Positions 35,104-48,972 of a DNA stretch of 64,000 nt are shown piece after piece. The first letter of the stretch is position 1, and every line of letters begins with the position of its first letter. The translations under genes were made by a program, and so were the position numbers. The notes under the pieces were generated by a model, which worked only from the letters and a program-made list of their open reading frames with translations, searched no databases and had not been told where the DNA came from. The stretch comes from Piezodorus guildinii (Eukaryota; Arthropoda; Insecta; Hemiptera; Pentatomidae), in contig CM041292.1 of NCBI GenBank assembly GCA_023052935.1, forward strand, positions 200,531,799-200,595,798. The letters are read 5' to 3'.

Positions 35104-38098
35104 ATTTAATTAAAAGAAATTTCTTAATATGAAAAAGAAATGTGGGCAATTTACCCATAATTATAATTAGTACCATTTGTTATTATTTGAATTTAGTTTA
35201 TATTTCTGTTTCTGGAACTTGGAAACAAAATGAGTACAAAACAATATTAAATTATGGAATGATTATTTTGTACACCTAATAAATATATTTCATTGTTTTT
35301 TTTCTTTTCATAAATTATTTTCAGGTTGCCAATTAATGAAGAAATGAATAATCACAGGAGAATATTATTTAAATTTTAAGTAGAAAGGAAGATTTACAGG
35401 TAAGTTTAAAATTAAATAATTTGAAGAGAATAACCTGCTGACCCACTTATAAAGATATCAAATCATTAGATTGATTAATCTCTACTTTCAATCAAACATG
35501 GCATCACAATGGGTGTCCTCTATAATAAATATCCAAAATTTATATTTCTTACAAATAAAAAAAAAATGTATTGATATTGTATTAAGCCTATACTTCACCT
35601 GGATTCACAAAATTTAATTCAACATATTTAGCAAATTATGAGTCCTTCATAAATAATAAATACATTTAAAAAATTGAAACGAATAAATTAAACAAAATAA
35701 ACAAGGAATGAATTCTCTTTATTAATAATCACAAATGTCAGGTACACAATTATTTCTTCAGTAACATTCATATACAATATAAAACCCTTAAAAAAATATA
35801 GTGAATACATTTTTTTTTTTCAAAAATATATATATATGTAATAGCACATAGCATTAGTAATCCAAAAGTGCTGAGGAAAATAGTTACCAATACAACAAAA
35901 CTTAGAAAGTTTTTCTTAAAAAGAAATGATAATCCTAGACATTTTATTTATTTCAGTCTTATTAATTAGAATTGTTACATTTAAATAAACCTATAAAACA
36001 TAAAATGCGGGTCCTGAAACATTGAATTACAATTCAGTATCACCTGACTAAAAAAATTAATATTTCCACTAAAATCAGCTGTAATTTAAATAATTCAAAA
36101 TTGGGTTCAAAACATTTAAGGGTAAAAACTTTTATAATGATATAGTGTGCCACTGAAGCATTAATTTCATTTGACAATTAAGGTGACATGTGCGAAACGG
36201 CAGTTGATTTATTGTGCCAATTTTGCAGAGAACTCATTTTTAGCTGCTTTGAATAGAACATATAACTCCTTAATCTTTGTATAAGTTGTGCAATATACAC
36301 AAAAAAATAAATTTATATAAATCAATATTGCATAGCCCATATTATCACAACTCAGATTATATTTCATAACTGAAACAAGAAACATTAACTTTTTAAGCTA
36401 AGTTCGTGCATAACAAGTTTTACTATGAGCACAAAACTTTGAAATAACCATAACAATAATTTTTTTCTTATTTATGAGGCAGCTCTAAAGACATTATCTT
36501 ACTTTCCAATTACATAGATTCAAGATTTTCTAATTTTTTAAAAATAAAATTACACATACAGATTACTTTTTGAGACACCCGGGTATACAATATGGTAACT
36601 GAAAAAATCAGAACTATTACATTCCTTTAATGTTTGATGGTAACAAATCTTTAAATTCCACCAGTATTAAATTTCATTAACTTACCTACATTATAATTTA
36701 AAAAATAAATGTCCTCAAAATTCCTTTAACTATCTATGTATAAGGATCAATTTTTGCAAAAACATTAATTCACAAAAATTGAAAATACCATATTTAACGA
36801 TCAGTGCCTCATCTGTAACTTGACAAACTAAAAAAAAGTTTTCTTCTCAACGCTTTAATTACTCATAATCTTGAAGCTCATCAACAATTGATACAGGTAA
36901 GGATTTTTGATTTATTAATTAGAGATCATTTTTCTAATTTTTTTTTTTAAATATACAATATTTATTAAAAATAATAGGATATTTTTAGACATTAATGACA
37001 ATGTTTATGACTTAAATGTCTGCTAACAGAGCTATTCAGAAAGCTATTATCAAATTTTTTTTTTTTTAATCCCTTTGTTGACATATACAATATTCAAAAA
37101 GAAATGATTACCCACATTAGACTTCAAGAAAAGTTAAAGATGAGAGTATATATTTTTGGTTAACATTTAGAGCTGGTTGTTGAGTCAAGAGATTTATCTA
37201 CTCAAAACATTCATTCTCTCAAACTAAATAAATAATAATAAAATTGCCTCATTTTCTCTGTAAGTAACATTATCCAAAATACTAAGATAGAATAATATGT
37301 ATGCTCAGAGTAGAAATAAGCTAATGATTCAATTGGTAAATTTAGTGACAAATTGTTAAAAAAGAAAAATATCTCCATTAAAAAAAAATATAAAATATTT
37401 TTTAGTCAATTCACATAAATATCTAAAGTGGCACAATACGTCTAAGTTTTATAAAACATAAAAATAAAATTTAAATGAAATAACATCTGTTTAAATTATG
37501 TCAAATATCATATGCTATCTGTAGTCAGCTGTATCAAAATAATAAAAAACAGAAATAATTTTCCAACTATTAATATATTTTTTAAATGACTAAAATGATA
37601 TTTTTATCAACCTTTATTAACAAAACCTAACAGGTCTTTTAGTTTAAAAATTATTTGCAAAATGTAATACTGATTTTATTTAAAAAATATTTTGATAGGA
37701 ATGAAAAAACGTTAACAGAAAAAAAAAACTTTATATACATAAATCTTATCTATAAATGATAAGATACTATTTGAGTCTTTTATTTTTCATAAAAATGCTT
37801 TAATTCTTCAAAATATTAAGAACCATGTTTAAACATATATCACAATTTTAAAATTCAATTACAAAATTAGTTAATACTAACTCAACCTTACAAGTCCGGT
37901 GGAAAACTAACAACTGAATAAATAAGAATGTATAATGTATTTACTAAACGATAGTAGTAAGAATAAGATTTTCAAGTCTCAAAAATAGACTAGCAGCTTT
38001 TTGGATTTCTTTTTAAAAGAATTCCGCATGTTTATTTATACATATATGTTTATATACATGAATATAATTTTAAAACTTTAACAAATCTTCAGCCACAT
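35104..38098. other. Intergenic / Rprd2 3' flank
   Basis: AT-rich, many A and T runs, no ORF of interest. The right part presumably carries the Rprd2 3'UTR. Confidence 0.5.
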
Positions 38099-41000
38099 TT
38101 ACCACCTTTGGAAACGTGATGAAACTCGCTGAAATGGTCTAAAATTCCCTCTATAAGGTCGGTTAGGAACTGGCATTTGATTAGGGTTTGGTATAACAGG
38201 TGGAGGAGGCCTTTGAAAAAACATAGCACCCTGTTGAACAAAATTTGGAGAGTTGCCAAACTGAGGGGGCGGCGGTGCAGCAAATGGCGATGACCACAGC
38301 TGAGGAGGGTGGGGCGGAGGTGGTGGGTGGGGGAGGAGGCGGAAGGAGTGGGAGCATATTAGAAGCGTCACCCTTACCAGAACCGTAATGTGGCAGGTTG
38401 TTATTACTATAAGAACTTCCAATAGCATAAACACCAGGTTTGGAAAAGTTATAAGAACTATCATTATAAGGTATACTGCTATTGAAAGGGGCAGGATTAG
38501 GATTGCACAATGAAGGGACATTCGGATTAAGGATCAGAGGACTTGTAACAGTTTCTTTAGAATTCAAAAATTCTTCCTTTGGAGCAGACTTAGCAGTTTC
38601 ATGAGAGACAATTGAGACATCACTCGAAATAACAGCAGAGGGCGCTGAAAGTCTTGGATCAGTTTCTTTGGTTTTGGTTGTTTTCTCTTCATCGTCGCTC
38701 ATCTCCATATCTACATTTTCAACATTGTCTTGATTTTGAGAACAAACAGAAGTATTTTTCTTAAACCTTCCTTCAGTCCTGTAATCTATGTCATCACCTG
38801 GCCAGCTCGGATTTGCTGTATCATTAAAATCCAGGAGATTCCTGTCGTCTACATCAGCAAACCTCATATCAGTATCGTGACTCAAAATTTGCTCATCAGC
38901 TATAGTCGGATAATTTGCTTTTTCATAAAGTGGAGGAGATTCAGGAGACTCCCATGTTTCTTCCTCTTTGGCACTTTTCTCAGGTTTCGGACTTAGCGGT
39001 GTTTCAATTTTAGAGCTAGACGATTCAGCAGGTCCTTCTGAAGGCATTAATGTTTGCAATAATGCCGATAAGGATAACTGCTTCCATTCTGAAGAAGGAG
39101 TGTCGCTACTTTTACCCTACACAAATAAAATTAAAGATTAAATAAAAATAACAAAAATATAAAACCATAATGATACTATAAGACTTATAATGGTGAAAAA
39201 AAAATTTTTTTTTGTCTAGATAATTCTACCTATATTCCTAATGCAAGGAGATTCCTGTACAAAAAAAAGTTCTTAATTGTTTTAAGTAAGAAACTGAACT
39301 TATTTAACTGAAATTATGACTCTAACCAATAGTGTTATTTATAAAATACTTTAAATAGTTTAATTAATTTTCACAACTGAACCTAATTAACTATCAGTTT
39401 TTAATTGTTTTTATAAGAGAACTAAGTTACCCAAAATTATACAAAGTAAAATTGCTAAGATCTCTACTAAAAAGTAAGAATATTTTTTACAAAAAAGTAT
39501 TATTTAATAATTCGTGAATTTAGTTCAGCCAATTTTTTTATTATAAATATTTTCGATATTAGTTAATTTTAATGTAATATTGACTTTCAGTGATTTCAGC
39601 ATAACCATAAAAAATAATGAAATTAAGATTAGCACTATAAATATTTCCTGCTGTACTGTTAATTTTGTAATTGATTATAATTAATACAGTACTAATGATG
39701 GGAGAATCTTTGGCCATGTATGGAATATTAGAAGTTGGTTGAGGGTGCGGTCATTAAAAAAAATCTCACAACAAGAAAACTTGTTTTAACTGAATAAGTA
39801 TTTAAATTTATTTAAAATAAATATATTTATTGGGTTATAAAATAAATTCACAGCGTTTTTAATATCTCCATTTAATTCTCTCTGTATTTATAAAATCATG
39901 TTTACACATTCTAAAAAAGGATTAGTTAAGGTGTTTTTATGCACCAGTTTCAACTGAAATTCCTTATCTTTAAGTGGTATTTTAGCTCAAAATGGAAAAG
40001 AAAAAAATTCATTTTTGCTCGGTTCAGAAAATTTGGAATTCGAAGAAACAAAGAGCCTGGGTTCGTCCTTCAATGGTTGAGGATGAACAAATTCCAAAAA
40101 TTACCTGAAAGATGGCAACATGAAATAGATGGGATGAAAAATGGGCCATTATAGTTGATTAATAATATTTTACAAGAATCTTTATTTTTTATTAAAATCA
40201 CCAATAAAAAACGCTATGAACTTATTTTACAACACAATAATAGTTTAGTGTTTTTTATCACCCTATCTCCGAACAACTTTTAATGTTCAAAACAAACCTA
40301 AAATTCATCAAAGAAAAAAATGTACCTGAAATATATTAAAATTTTGTCCACCAGTCAGTCCACTTAAAAAACTTTGGTCACGATGAAATGAATCATTTGA
40401 AAAACTTGCAGAAAGATCAATAGACTGGGCAGTTTTAGAATCAGAGGAATTACTGTTAATGCCATTTTTTTCTATCGTAGATTTCATATCATACTCTCCA
40501 TGCTCCTCTTCTGTTAAAGAGGAATTGATTGGTTCTGAATCGAAATCAGAATTTGGGCTGTAAGGCGAAATGTCGACATTTTCCTTCTGTGTTTCAGCTG
40601 GAGGAAAGTAGGTAACTGTTCCGGAATCCACAGGATACCTCAAGTCATTATCTAGAAAAAAAATTAGGAGGGTCAGCGGCATAATTTTCTTAGTAATTTT
40701 TGTTTAGATTAATTAATAATTGACAACAGAGAAAGAAAAAAAAACAGCTCCTTTATAGGAACATTACCAATAAAAAAATATATTATTATAATTATAAGTA
40801 AATTATTTAAGGAAAAATCTTTTAGTAGGCATGCACCTATCCATAAATTTCGTAGTAAAAGTAGCGATCAAATTATTAATTAATGCATTTAATAGAACAA
40901 ATAAATAAAAAACAAAAATGTTTAAAATAATGCACAATGTATTGAGACCTTGAATAAGTTCTTACTGTTTTTTTCGTGAACATTAATGCTTCATTTAAAG

Positions 41001-44000
41001 TAAATGTTAAAATCACATAACTTAAGTTATGGGCACCACTATCCACTACTTTTCTCTATATGAATTCCATGTTGGATAAACAACATTTTTTTTCTTTTTT
41101 AGTTCTATCCAAGCATTGACCTATTTTATTTATCTTCTTTGAAGAATGGAAGTGCCCCTCAGCCAGGCTCCATGCCATCAAAAGAAGTAAATGATAATCA
41201 GAAGGGACTTTAACTGATAAATACAGCTCATAATGTAGAACTTCTCAATCACACGTTTCCAGGTAGACTGTTAAAACAGTTATGCAACACGTGGCTGAGC
41301 ATTGACATGCCTCCTCATATGGTGTCCGTTATTCTTTCAGGACTCAGCTCAAAAAATCAATTTTAGTCAATAATTATCTCCGATGAGATAGCTTAATTAA
41401 TTTTTAGCTAATATTCGTAATAAAATACGTAATGTCCCACCAAACAGAGATGAGAAGCTTTGAAGCATGAATATTTCGCTTTAAGGATGATTTTGAAGCG
41501 TAGCCAGACTCACCCCATGATTTTTAAGCTTAGGATTATCATACTGCATCCATTTTTCATTTCCAGGCAAGTTACATTGGCACAAACTGTTCCTTTTCAA
41601 AAAACCGTCGACAAAGCAGCAGTTCACACATCAGAAAATATCTTTCGGGTTCAATTCATAAAGGCACCCTATGTCCTGGCATCTTGATCATTCCTAATAC
41701 TTTCAAACATTTAAGCCATTGTGTCATCTACTAATAATGATTTTTAAAGTCCAACTTGCCTTTGACATGGGTCTTTAGAAAGTTAATTCTTTAATTATTC
41801 GTCTTAAAATTTTTCAGTTGGTCTAAGTGTTCTATATCTTCAAATATTAAATTATCTTTAAAATCATCACTTTTTAAACATCAAAACCTGTCTCTAGATG
41901 TTATTTTGGATAGAGAATGCCCATGTGCTTCCGCTCCAGATTTCTTTTGAATCAATAGTGCAATAAAGTTCTCCGAAAACTTAAAAAAAAAGCACAAAAA
42001 TAGACTTTTCAGAAGTACATAAAAAAAGGTTATTTACACAGGGGCGAACTAACAAGCACTTAAGCTGACAGCAGTTCTTCGAGAATTGCATTACCAACTG
42101 AATGAAATGCACAAATTACAGGTGCTACTACATTTATGAAATGGCAAGAACTTATTCAAGGTTATAATATAATGCGCTTCAAGAACCAAAGTCATCATGT
42201 TTTTTATAAACAATAATTTCATATTTGCTCACATATACTATCCTTTGGTTCGGGCGATGGAGAGGGAGCATTTTCATCAGGGAAGGGAATAGGGCTGGGC
42301 ATCGATTCAATTTTCTCTTCCAATTTCCTCTTCACTCCCCTAACCCTTGTCGCAAAGCACTTATAGGCCTGTTAAATAAAGAAATAGAATTATTGTTGTT
42401 TTTAACCAATATAAAAAGCTTAATAAGTACTTCTGTTTTAATAATAAATCATTCTGGAGATGTCAGGAACACTTTTTTATTACATAAAATTTTAATTATG
42501 ACTTGTAAAAAAGTGAATGTATAGTGTCTCAGGAATACCACATCAAACCCATGACAATCTAGTAAATTATCAAATAAATTTAACACTTTACCAGAAGGGT
42601 GTATTTTATAGGCATAACTATAAAGTTCTTGAAAATTATTATGAGAATTTATTTCAACCATTTTTTAGATGTACTTGACAATCATTATGGAAGTAATGTG
42701 GTAGTTTTTTAGGAGTTATGTTTTCCTCCTGCGTGTTATGCCATTTCTTGTCCTCAATGACATACAGGACAGTTCTCAGTATAGAAGTATCTAACCAATT
42801 CTAACCAGAAAGGATTGGTTGTAATTTATTCTGAGGGCCTGCCTGACATAAAATAAAATTCAACCAGCTCATACCGGATTTGAATTCGTGCTGTGTGAAT
42901 TGGAGGTAGCTTTAGCCCACTAGGCCACCATTACCTCAAGGTTTTATTTTGGTGTTCACGTTAAAACACCAAAAGAATAACGCAAACATTTTTTAGGAAT
43001 TTTGGTAATTATCAACAAATACTAACTGAATCTGGGGTTACCTGTAGCATGGTGGTTAGCATAACAGCCTCCTATGCCCAAGGTCCTGCGTTCAAACCCA
43101 CAGGTGGCCCTAGGATTTTTAAATGGGAGTAAAAAATCCTTAGTTATGCCGTCCTTCAGAGGGACATTAAAAGGTGGTCCTGAACCTGTGCAAAGTCAGG
43201 TAATCGTTAAAGATCCCTATCCTGATAAAACCTGGATAGGCAAAATTTAGGGCTCCCACTGTAGCATCTTCTGATTAGCCACAGCAGCTTAAAGGGACAT
43301 CAAATAAATAAACAATAAACTAACTAAATCTTTAAAAAAAAGACTAAATAATTGAAATTGAATAAGTATTAGTTACACATTGTGTTTTGAACTTATTAGT
43401 CATAATTCATAATTTATTCTTCTCGACACATCAACCTTGTTATCGGTTCGCCTTTCTTTAATTATTTTATGAATAACTATATATCCCATTAAAAATATGT
43501 GTTCCTCATTTAAAAAAAAAAAAAAATGCTGCAAATTATTACACAATGGTTTATTATTTCCAAATAACAATATGGGGATATCACTGTTTATAAGGCTGTT
43601 GATCGGCAATTAAGTAATATGAAAAGCACTAATTCAAAGCATCATATCATAACACTACCGCTGATTTCAAAATGCAATATCTAAGCTAGTATTTATGTGA
43701 AAAATATCAATTTTTTTCTTTTCTTTTTTCTCTTTTATATAATTATTCATGGTTTTTTTATTAAAAAACAATAATGAATTTTTTTTCTATCTTCAAAAAT
43801 AAGGTAGTAACAAGCGTATTTATAAGCGAGGTTTCAATTTTTTTCGTTTCTTTTTTCTCTTTTATATAATTATTTGCAGTTTTTTTGTTAAAAAACAATT
43901 ATGAATTTTTTTTTTCTATCTTCGAAAATAACGTAGTTATAAGCGTATATATAAGTGAGATCTCAATTTTTTATTTTTCCTTTTATTTATTTATTGCGCT

Positions 44001-47000
44001 TTACTGATTCTAAAACTCTATACATACTTTTCTCTATCGTCAAATATAACTGAGTTATGAGCATATTTTTGTGAAAAATATCAATTTTTTTCCTTTTCTT
44101 TTTTCTCTTTTATATAATTATTCGCGTTTTGTTGGTTAAAAACACTGATAAATTTTTTTTATATCTTCAAAAATAACTGAGTTATTGAATAAAATCCTTT
44201 TAATCGGCCGCCGTTTTAAAACTAACCAGCTGATATCAACTGTCTAGGTGTTAGGATCATCATTGATGGACTAGTATTTTTGTGGAGAATTTCAAAAAAT
44301 TGGTCCAGTATTTTCGTTGATATGCCGTGGACGGCGGACAAACGGATTTTTTATTTTTTTATTTATTCGTTATTCGGATTCTACACATCTTGAAACGTAA
44401 ACCCTCAAAAAGGGTAATTTATTTTTTTTTTTTGTTTGATTACTAAGGTTGATTATTGAAAATAATAAACCAATAGTTTAACTGCCTACATAACTAAATA
44501 TAATAAAATAAAAATATTTTGAGTTATAAGGAAAATGGTGTGTGCATTTTACTACTTGAAAATAATAAAACACTTAGAAATACTTTCTAGCGTTTATCAC
44601 ATTTTAAATCATAATCCGAATAAAGAAGTCTAGAGAAGAGAAACCATGCCTCCAAGATAGAGAAACAAAGAGATGTATGATCGAATCTTTTACGAATCGC
44701 TGATTACATTAACCCAAAGCATAATTAATCTAAGCAAATTACATTCACAACTATTTTAGCTTCCTGAAATTCTCTTTCATAATATTCTTCAGCTATTTCA
44801 AGGTAATCAATAAGGCTTTGGCGTTCATTGATCTCGGTTTCAAGTGAAGTGATGTATGCATTGCAAGATGCCGCACCACCGTCTATTTCATACAAAAGTT
44901 CATCACCGTGTTCTCTATCTGGAAAAAAAAGATCATTAAAGGTAATTTTTGCACCTTTGATGCTATAAAAAAAAACACAGTAGTTTGTTTTTTATTCCTT
45001 AAATAAATTAAAAGATATTGAACAATTTAGCAAGGAATCTTTTATTAAGAATAATAACTAATCATTCTAATATGACCCTAGAAAATCAACATAGCTACAA
45101 TGGTGATAGTTTTTTGTTTTGTTTTTTATAAAACCACAATAAACTTGCCTTTTAGAGAGCTTCTAAACTTATCAACATCGGTGAACGAGATATGATTTTT
45201 GTTTAGAGTATTCAGTTTAGTATCTGTATCCTCTTCCAATTCTTTGCATCTTCGAATTTTTGAAAACATTATGGAGGACTAAAAATTTGCAAATGTATTA
45301 AAATAATGTTAGTCAAAAAATAAAACAGAAGAGATCATTTAATCAACCTGAAATTCCTGGACATCAACACTCTGGATGTTTTTGTGTATGCGATTCAGCA
45401 CATTACTCAGATCCACCAAAAAGTTTTCTTCATAAATCCTCTTTCACTCCAAATTTTAAATAACCTCATAACTTTATTGCGAATATTGTTATCCTCTCTA
45501 GAAAAACAACATTAAGTAATAAAAATCATTATAACATCATAAAAACTTGAGGGAGAGCTTTACAATTATAATCATATTATAATAGAGATTCCAAATTAAA
45601 TGTATCAAATCGATTATTATTATATAAAGTTTGCCTACCACAACCTTAAGTTATTCTTGCCTAAAATTTAGATATATGTGCAAATCTTATTATAAAAAAC
45701 CACAAATATCCCAGAATAAGTGCTTAAGAATCATCTTGTACAAAATTTGGCAATAAATAAAAAAAACACAAGATTATGTGTTCATAGAAGAACTAATCAC
45801 CTATTACTGTGAGATAGATCATTGTTTGTTTTTTTCCAAAGAAATAAGGAAGTTTTTATGTTTATTTTTTTTCCACTTTAGTGAGAATGTTTGTATTTTA
45901 TGTTTAAGTTGTATAATTTAAATTATGATGGTATATTTTGGTACACCATTTTATGCACAGTGAGTGAAATTAATTTACTTTATTGACTAATTGTATTAAT
46001 GAATGTATTGTATTTTTTTAAAATAAATATACAGAGAGAAAAAAAGTTAATTATTATATGACATTTCTCAGGCATCTATTTTGTTCTGTATACTAGTTCT
46101 GCTATATTTTGTTGTAGAATTATTTTTTAAATTAATTTTATTAAACTCTTTAAAATATCTTGGGAATTTGAAATGATAGTACTTACCGGACCATTTTTGT
46201 AGCTTTCTGAAGAGCAGGTGCAAAGGAATCAACAAATGGTAACGATTTCCTTCTACTGTACTGAATAACATCATTTGCCAGATAAAATAATACCAAGCGA
46301 TGCTCTATTTTAACTGTAACATTATAACATTGTTAAAAAATAAAACCAATACCATTTTAAGACTGAGCCCAGCACAAAGACTAGCGCCTAAAACCTGTGA
46401 AACAGTGTCACTCTCACGAGTGGTATCTAGCACCTTTTTTGATAGTTAGTTGCTCTAAGCTTGTCTCCTTTTAAATTAAGGCCACTTTACACAGTGAGAG
46501 AAGAGGTTGGTGAAAATTCATGAGCACTAGGTAATGTAAGAGTTCATGAAAGTAGCGGGAGAGGAGGAAGGAATATTTAAAAAAAAAAAATCGGATTATA
46601 GCATTAAATATTACTTTTTTTTTTTAAATCCTATGATATCATTAAATTTTTTTTTTTAATCTGGTGCGGGCAACACACGACTTTTACTTACCTCGACTGT
46701 TAAAAACTATTAAATATACTTCAATTTGAAAAATATTCCATCGATAGTTGATTTAATGTGGTGGTCAAGTTTACCAGCAAGTTCTTTAACAGTTTTTCTG
46801 GGGTTTTCTCCCACCAAAACCCGCAGAAAATCATTATCAAGAGAGGAAGTCCTTCCACAACCTTCTTTGCTTTCAAGGCAGAATTATCCCTCACGAAATT
46901 TTTTGAACCACCATTGAACAGTGCACTCATTAATGCTATGTTTGTACCAGACTGGATTGACGTTTCTGTCTATCTGGGCCCCATTCCTACAGAGTTTTGA

Positions 47001-48972
47001 CTCATAACACTAAATTATATGAATATTAGCCGTCTTAGTAAAAACTGAATTAATTCTAAGCAGAAGAATGCCAAAGAGGTAAACAAAAATATACATGGAT
47101 AAAAAAGGCAATCTTGCCGAAGATAGAGTAAAAGTATTTCGAAATTCGATGAAAAGTTTTGAGAAAAACAAAGCTAGAGTGGACAAAAACAGAAGGGAGT
47201 TCGAATTCAAAGTTGGAGATTCTGTCTACATTGAGAATGGAAGTAAGATGAACAGGAGGAAGACCGATAAAGTAAGAATCGGACCGTTCAAAATTCTCAA
47301 GAGGATATCTTCTTCGATGTATGAAGTCGGCTGTGGAAAAAAGAAAAAAATATCCAATGTCTTTCAAACTGTCTCTTTTCTCTCCAAGAAAAGCCAGCTC
47401 AGGGGGGTAGGTGTAATTTTCAGCTGGTGACTTATTGTATTATTGACTGTTATAGAATAACGTGTAATTTAATTAATCTTTACAGATTAATAAAATCAGT
47501 TTAAAAGAAACTTAAATATATATATACATTATTTTTCAGACAACCCAACAAAATGATCATGCATTATGCTGCCTTCAGTGTACAGATATTTGATTGATTT
47601 ATTTATTTAACGTCACTCTATGCTACTATGGCTAATCGGACGATGCTACAGTGGGAGTCCTAAATTTTGCCTATCCAGGTTTTATTAGGATAGGGATCTT
47701 TAACGAGTACCTGACATCGCACAGGCTCGGGACCACCTTTTAACGTTCCCTCCGAAGGACTGCGTAACAAAGGATTTTTTATTCCCATTAAAAAATCCTA
47801 GGACCACCTGCGGGTTTGAACCCGTGACCTTTAGCATGGGAGGCTGTTACGCTAGCCACCCAGCTACAAGTGATCCCACAGATATTTGAGATGAGCCTTG
47901 TTTAGAATTGCATGATCCACAGAATTTTCAGAATGATGAATCAGTTGGTTTCTAGCCAATCATCGCCCACAGTTGGATAAGCGAGGCCTAGGAGTTTATC
48001 CCTTATCAAGAAGAATTGTTTTACCTTATTCATCATGTCTTGCTGTGTATTTGGACAAACTAGAGTTTTTTAAAAAATTGCAGGGGGTATGTTAGCGTAC
48101 TTAAAATATATCAAATTTATAATTATACATCAGGCCTTTATACTGTAACCATACAATTCATAATAAATTTAAAAAATCTGCTGCATTCATCACTATCTTC
48201 ACAAAGAAGTAGAAACATTTTCATACAAATTAATTATTTTTAATTTCCAAGAAAACATCTGTAAATAACCTAAATCTACACACCATTAATTATAACAATA
48301 ACTTAAGTTTATTGGTTTTTATTCACACTCCATTAAATTTATTTGTTACATTTTAATTTTTCTAAAAAAAAAAATATTTCTAATTGGATATGTTTTTATC
48401 AATAGGAAAACTTAAATATAAAAATTTTCATGAATTCAATACTTTCCCATCACTACCAAATATTTCATATATAGGTAAGTAACAATAAAAAAAAAAACAT
48501 GTGACGAAATACTGCTATATGCCTTACAATACATTACATGTAATGTTCCGGCACAACAGTAAGAAGATCACACTCAGTCATAAGCACATAATGTATTGTT
48601 GAGAAGGTCATATTTAGACATCCAGTTAGTGGTGAAGTTTGATTCTTTATCACAAAGAGTGTAATGAAATACGAAAGATTTACAGAAAGACATCATCCAT
48701 TAAGAAACGTGTATCAAACAACAAATTTGAACCCAATCAACAAATGAACATCTTAAAAAAGAAAATATTGCAGTTATTGTAAAATCATATAAATTTATTA
48801 ATCACTATATTTATACAATACCTTTTTTTAATACATTTAGCCATGTTGATACAATTTTTTCATGATATTCTTTGTGCATCAAGCACCAAGATGATAGACT
48901 GCCAATGCTATCTTGGGTGTCTTTTAAATGCAATAATTTTTCTTCGAATACATCCTCTTCAAAAGGAGCCAT
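38099..48972 (-). CDS. Rprd2: RPRD2-like CID-domain protein (Pol II CTD-interacting), with two frame breaks
   Basis: Coding exons on the minus strand: 48972-48822, 46313-46187, 45497-45348, 45278-45149, 44918-44743, 42368-42233, 40651-40326, 39116-38099; about 737 codons. Exons 1-3 encode a CID (CTD-interacting) domain: the FEEKLLHLKDTQDSI start, then LVLFYLANDVIQYSRRK and FKIWSERG. Exons 4-6 encode a coiled coil ending in AYKCFATRVRGVKRKLEE and a Ser/Pro segment, which is closer to RPRD2 than to RPRD1. The long last exon is acidic (DMEMSDDEE), then proline-rich, ending PFQRVSSRFQRW. RPRD proteins bind the phosphorylated RNA polymerase II tail. The intron after exon 4 starts with GC (GCAAGT). 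Two single-base frame breaks need correction: a missing base near 45434-45436 in exon 3 and an extra base in the G run at 38329-38333. The exon-6 donor could also lie a few bases earlier. An acceptor at 49012 implies an upstream 5'UTR exon that was not located. Confidence 0.88.
39716..39775 (+). mobile_element. Half of a foldback element
   Basis: GAAGTTGGTTGAGGGTGCGG at about 39734-39753 matches the arm start of the foldback family, but no complementary arm follows nearby. Solo arm or deletion product in Rprd2 intron 7. Confidence 0.5.
40060..40154 (+). mobile_element. Possible mariner C-terminal fragment
   Basis: A plus-strand reading ends with FQKLPERWQHEIDGMKNGPL. This resembles the KLPERWQ-type C-terminus of mariner transposases. 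Short and isolated, in Rprd2 intron 7. Tentative. Confidence 0.35.
41040..41700 (-). mobile_element. Degenerate mariner of a second family
   Basis: Minus-strand conceptual reading in several frames recovers mariner-type pieces: KWMQYDNPKLKNHG (near 41560), NIHASKLLISVWWD (near 41470) and a DYHLLLLMAWSLAEGHF piece (near 41180). The order is that of a mariner catalytic domain, but stops and frame changes are frequent. It lies in Rprd2 intron 6. Clearly an old copy; borders are approximate. Confidence 0.6.
42775..42960 (-). repeat. Possible third tRNA-derived SINE
   Basis: On the minus strand: A-box-like TGGCCTAGTGGGCTAAAGC, B-box-like GAATTCAAATCC, then a body reading AATAAATTACAACCAATCC. Single copy here, immediately left of SINE-A at 43034. 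Tentative. Confidence 0.45.
43034..43322 (+). repeat. SINE-A, complete tRNA-derived SINE
   Basis: About 290 bp. The tRNA-like head has an A-box-like TGGTTAGCATAAC and a B-box GTTCAAACCC. The body includes ATCCCTATCCTGATAAAACC and CTCCCACTGTAGCATC. The tail is TCAAATAAATAAAC. Pol III-type internal promoter layout. Rprd2 intron 5. Confidence 0.8.
43700..44185 (+). repeat. Tandem repeat, about 120-130 bp unit, four copies
   Basis: Units begin near 43704, 43829, 43962 and 44073 with TCAATTTTTTT, followed by CTCTTTTATATAATTATT and TTTTTTCTATCTTCAAAAATA. Diverged, T-rich. Rprd2 intron 5. Confidence 0.65.
46721..46990 (-). mobile_element. Mariner-like N-terminal fragment, third type
   Basis: The minus strand reads FNGGSKNFVRDNSALKAKK and, in another frame, a GENPRKTVKELAGKL piece. 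Together these match the helix-turn-helix region of mariner-type transposases, with at least one frameshift. Found in Rprd2 intron 1. Confidence 0.5.
47095..47430 (+). mobile_element. LTR-retrotransposon integrase C-terminal remnant
   Basis: An open 111-codon reading has FKVGDSVYIENG, then KVRIGPFKILKRISSSMYEV. This is the SH3-like C-terminal domain layout of gypsy-type integrases. A purine-rich tract (CAGGGGGGTAGG) and TGTAATTTTC follow near 47400-47420 and could be a polypurine tract and LTR start. No other pol domain or second LTR is nearby. Rprd2 intron 1. Confidence 0.55.
47593..47879 (-). repeat. SINE-A, complete copy
   Basis: Minus-orientation copy with a full tRNA-like head (B-box GGTTCAAACCC at about 47813-47823) and an AT-rich (TTTA)n end at the left. 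Rprd2 intron 1. Confidence 0.8.

Noticed and set aside
38181..38300. Alternative Rprd2 C-terminus in the uncorrected frame (ending SSTCYTKP)
   Set aside because: The other frame restores a proline-rich tail and the PFQRV..RFQRW end, similar in character to RPRD2 C-termini.
43400..43700. CRISPR-like or regulatory array in T-rich repeats
   Set aside because: The genome is eukaryotic, and the units are diverged T-rich tandem repeats without spacer structure.
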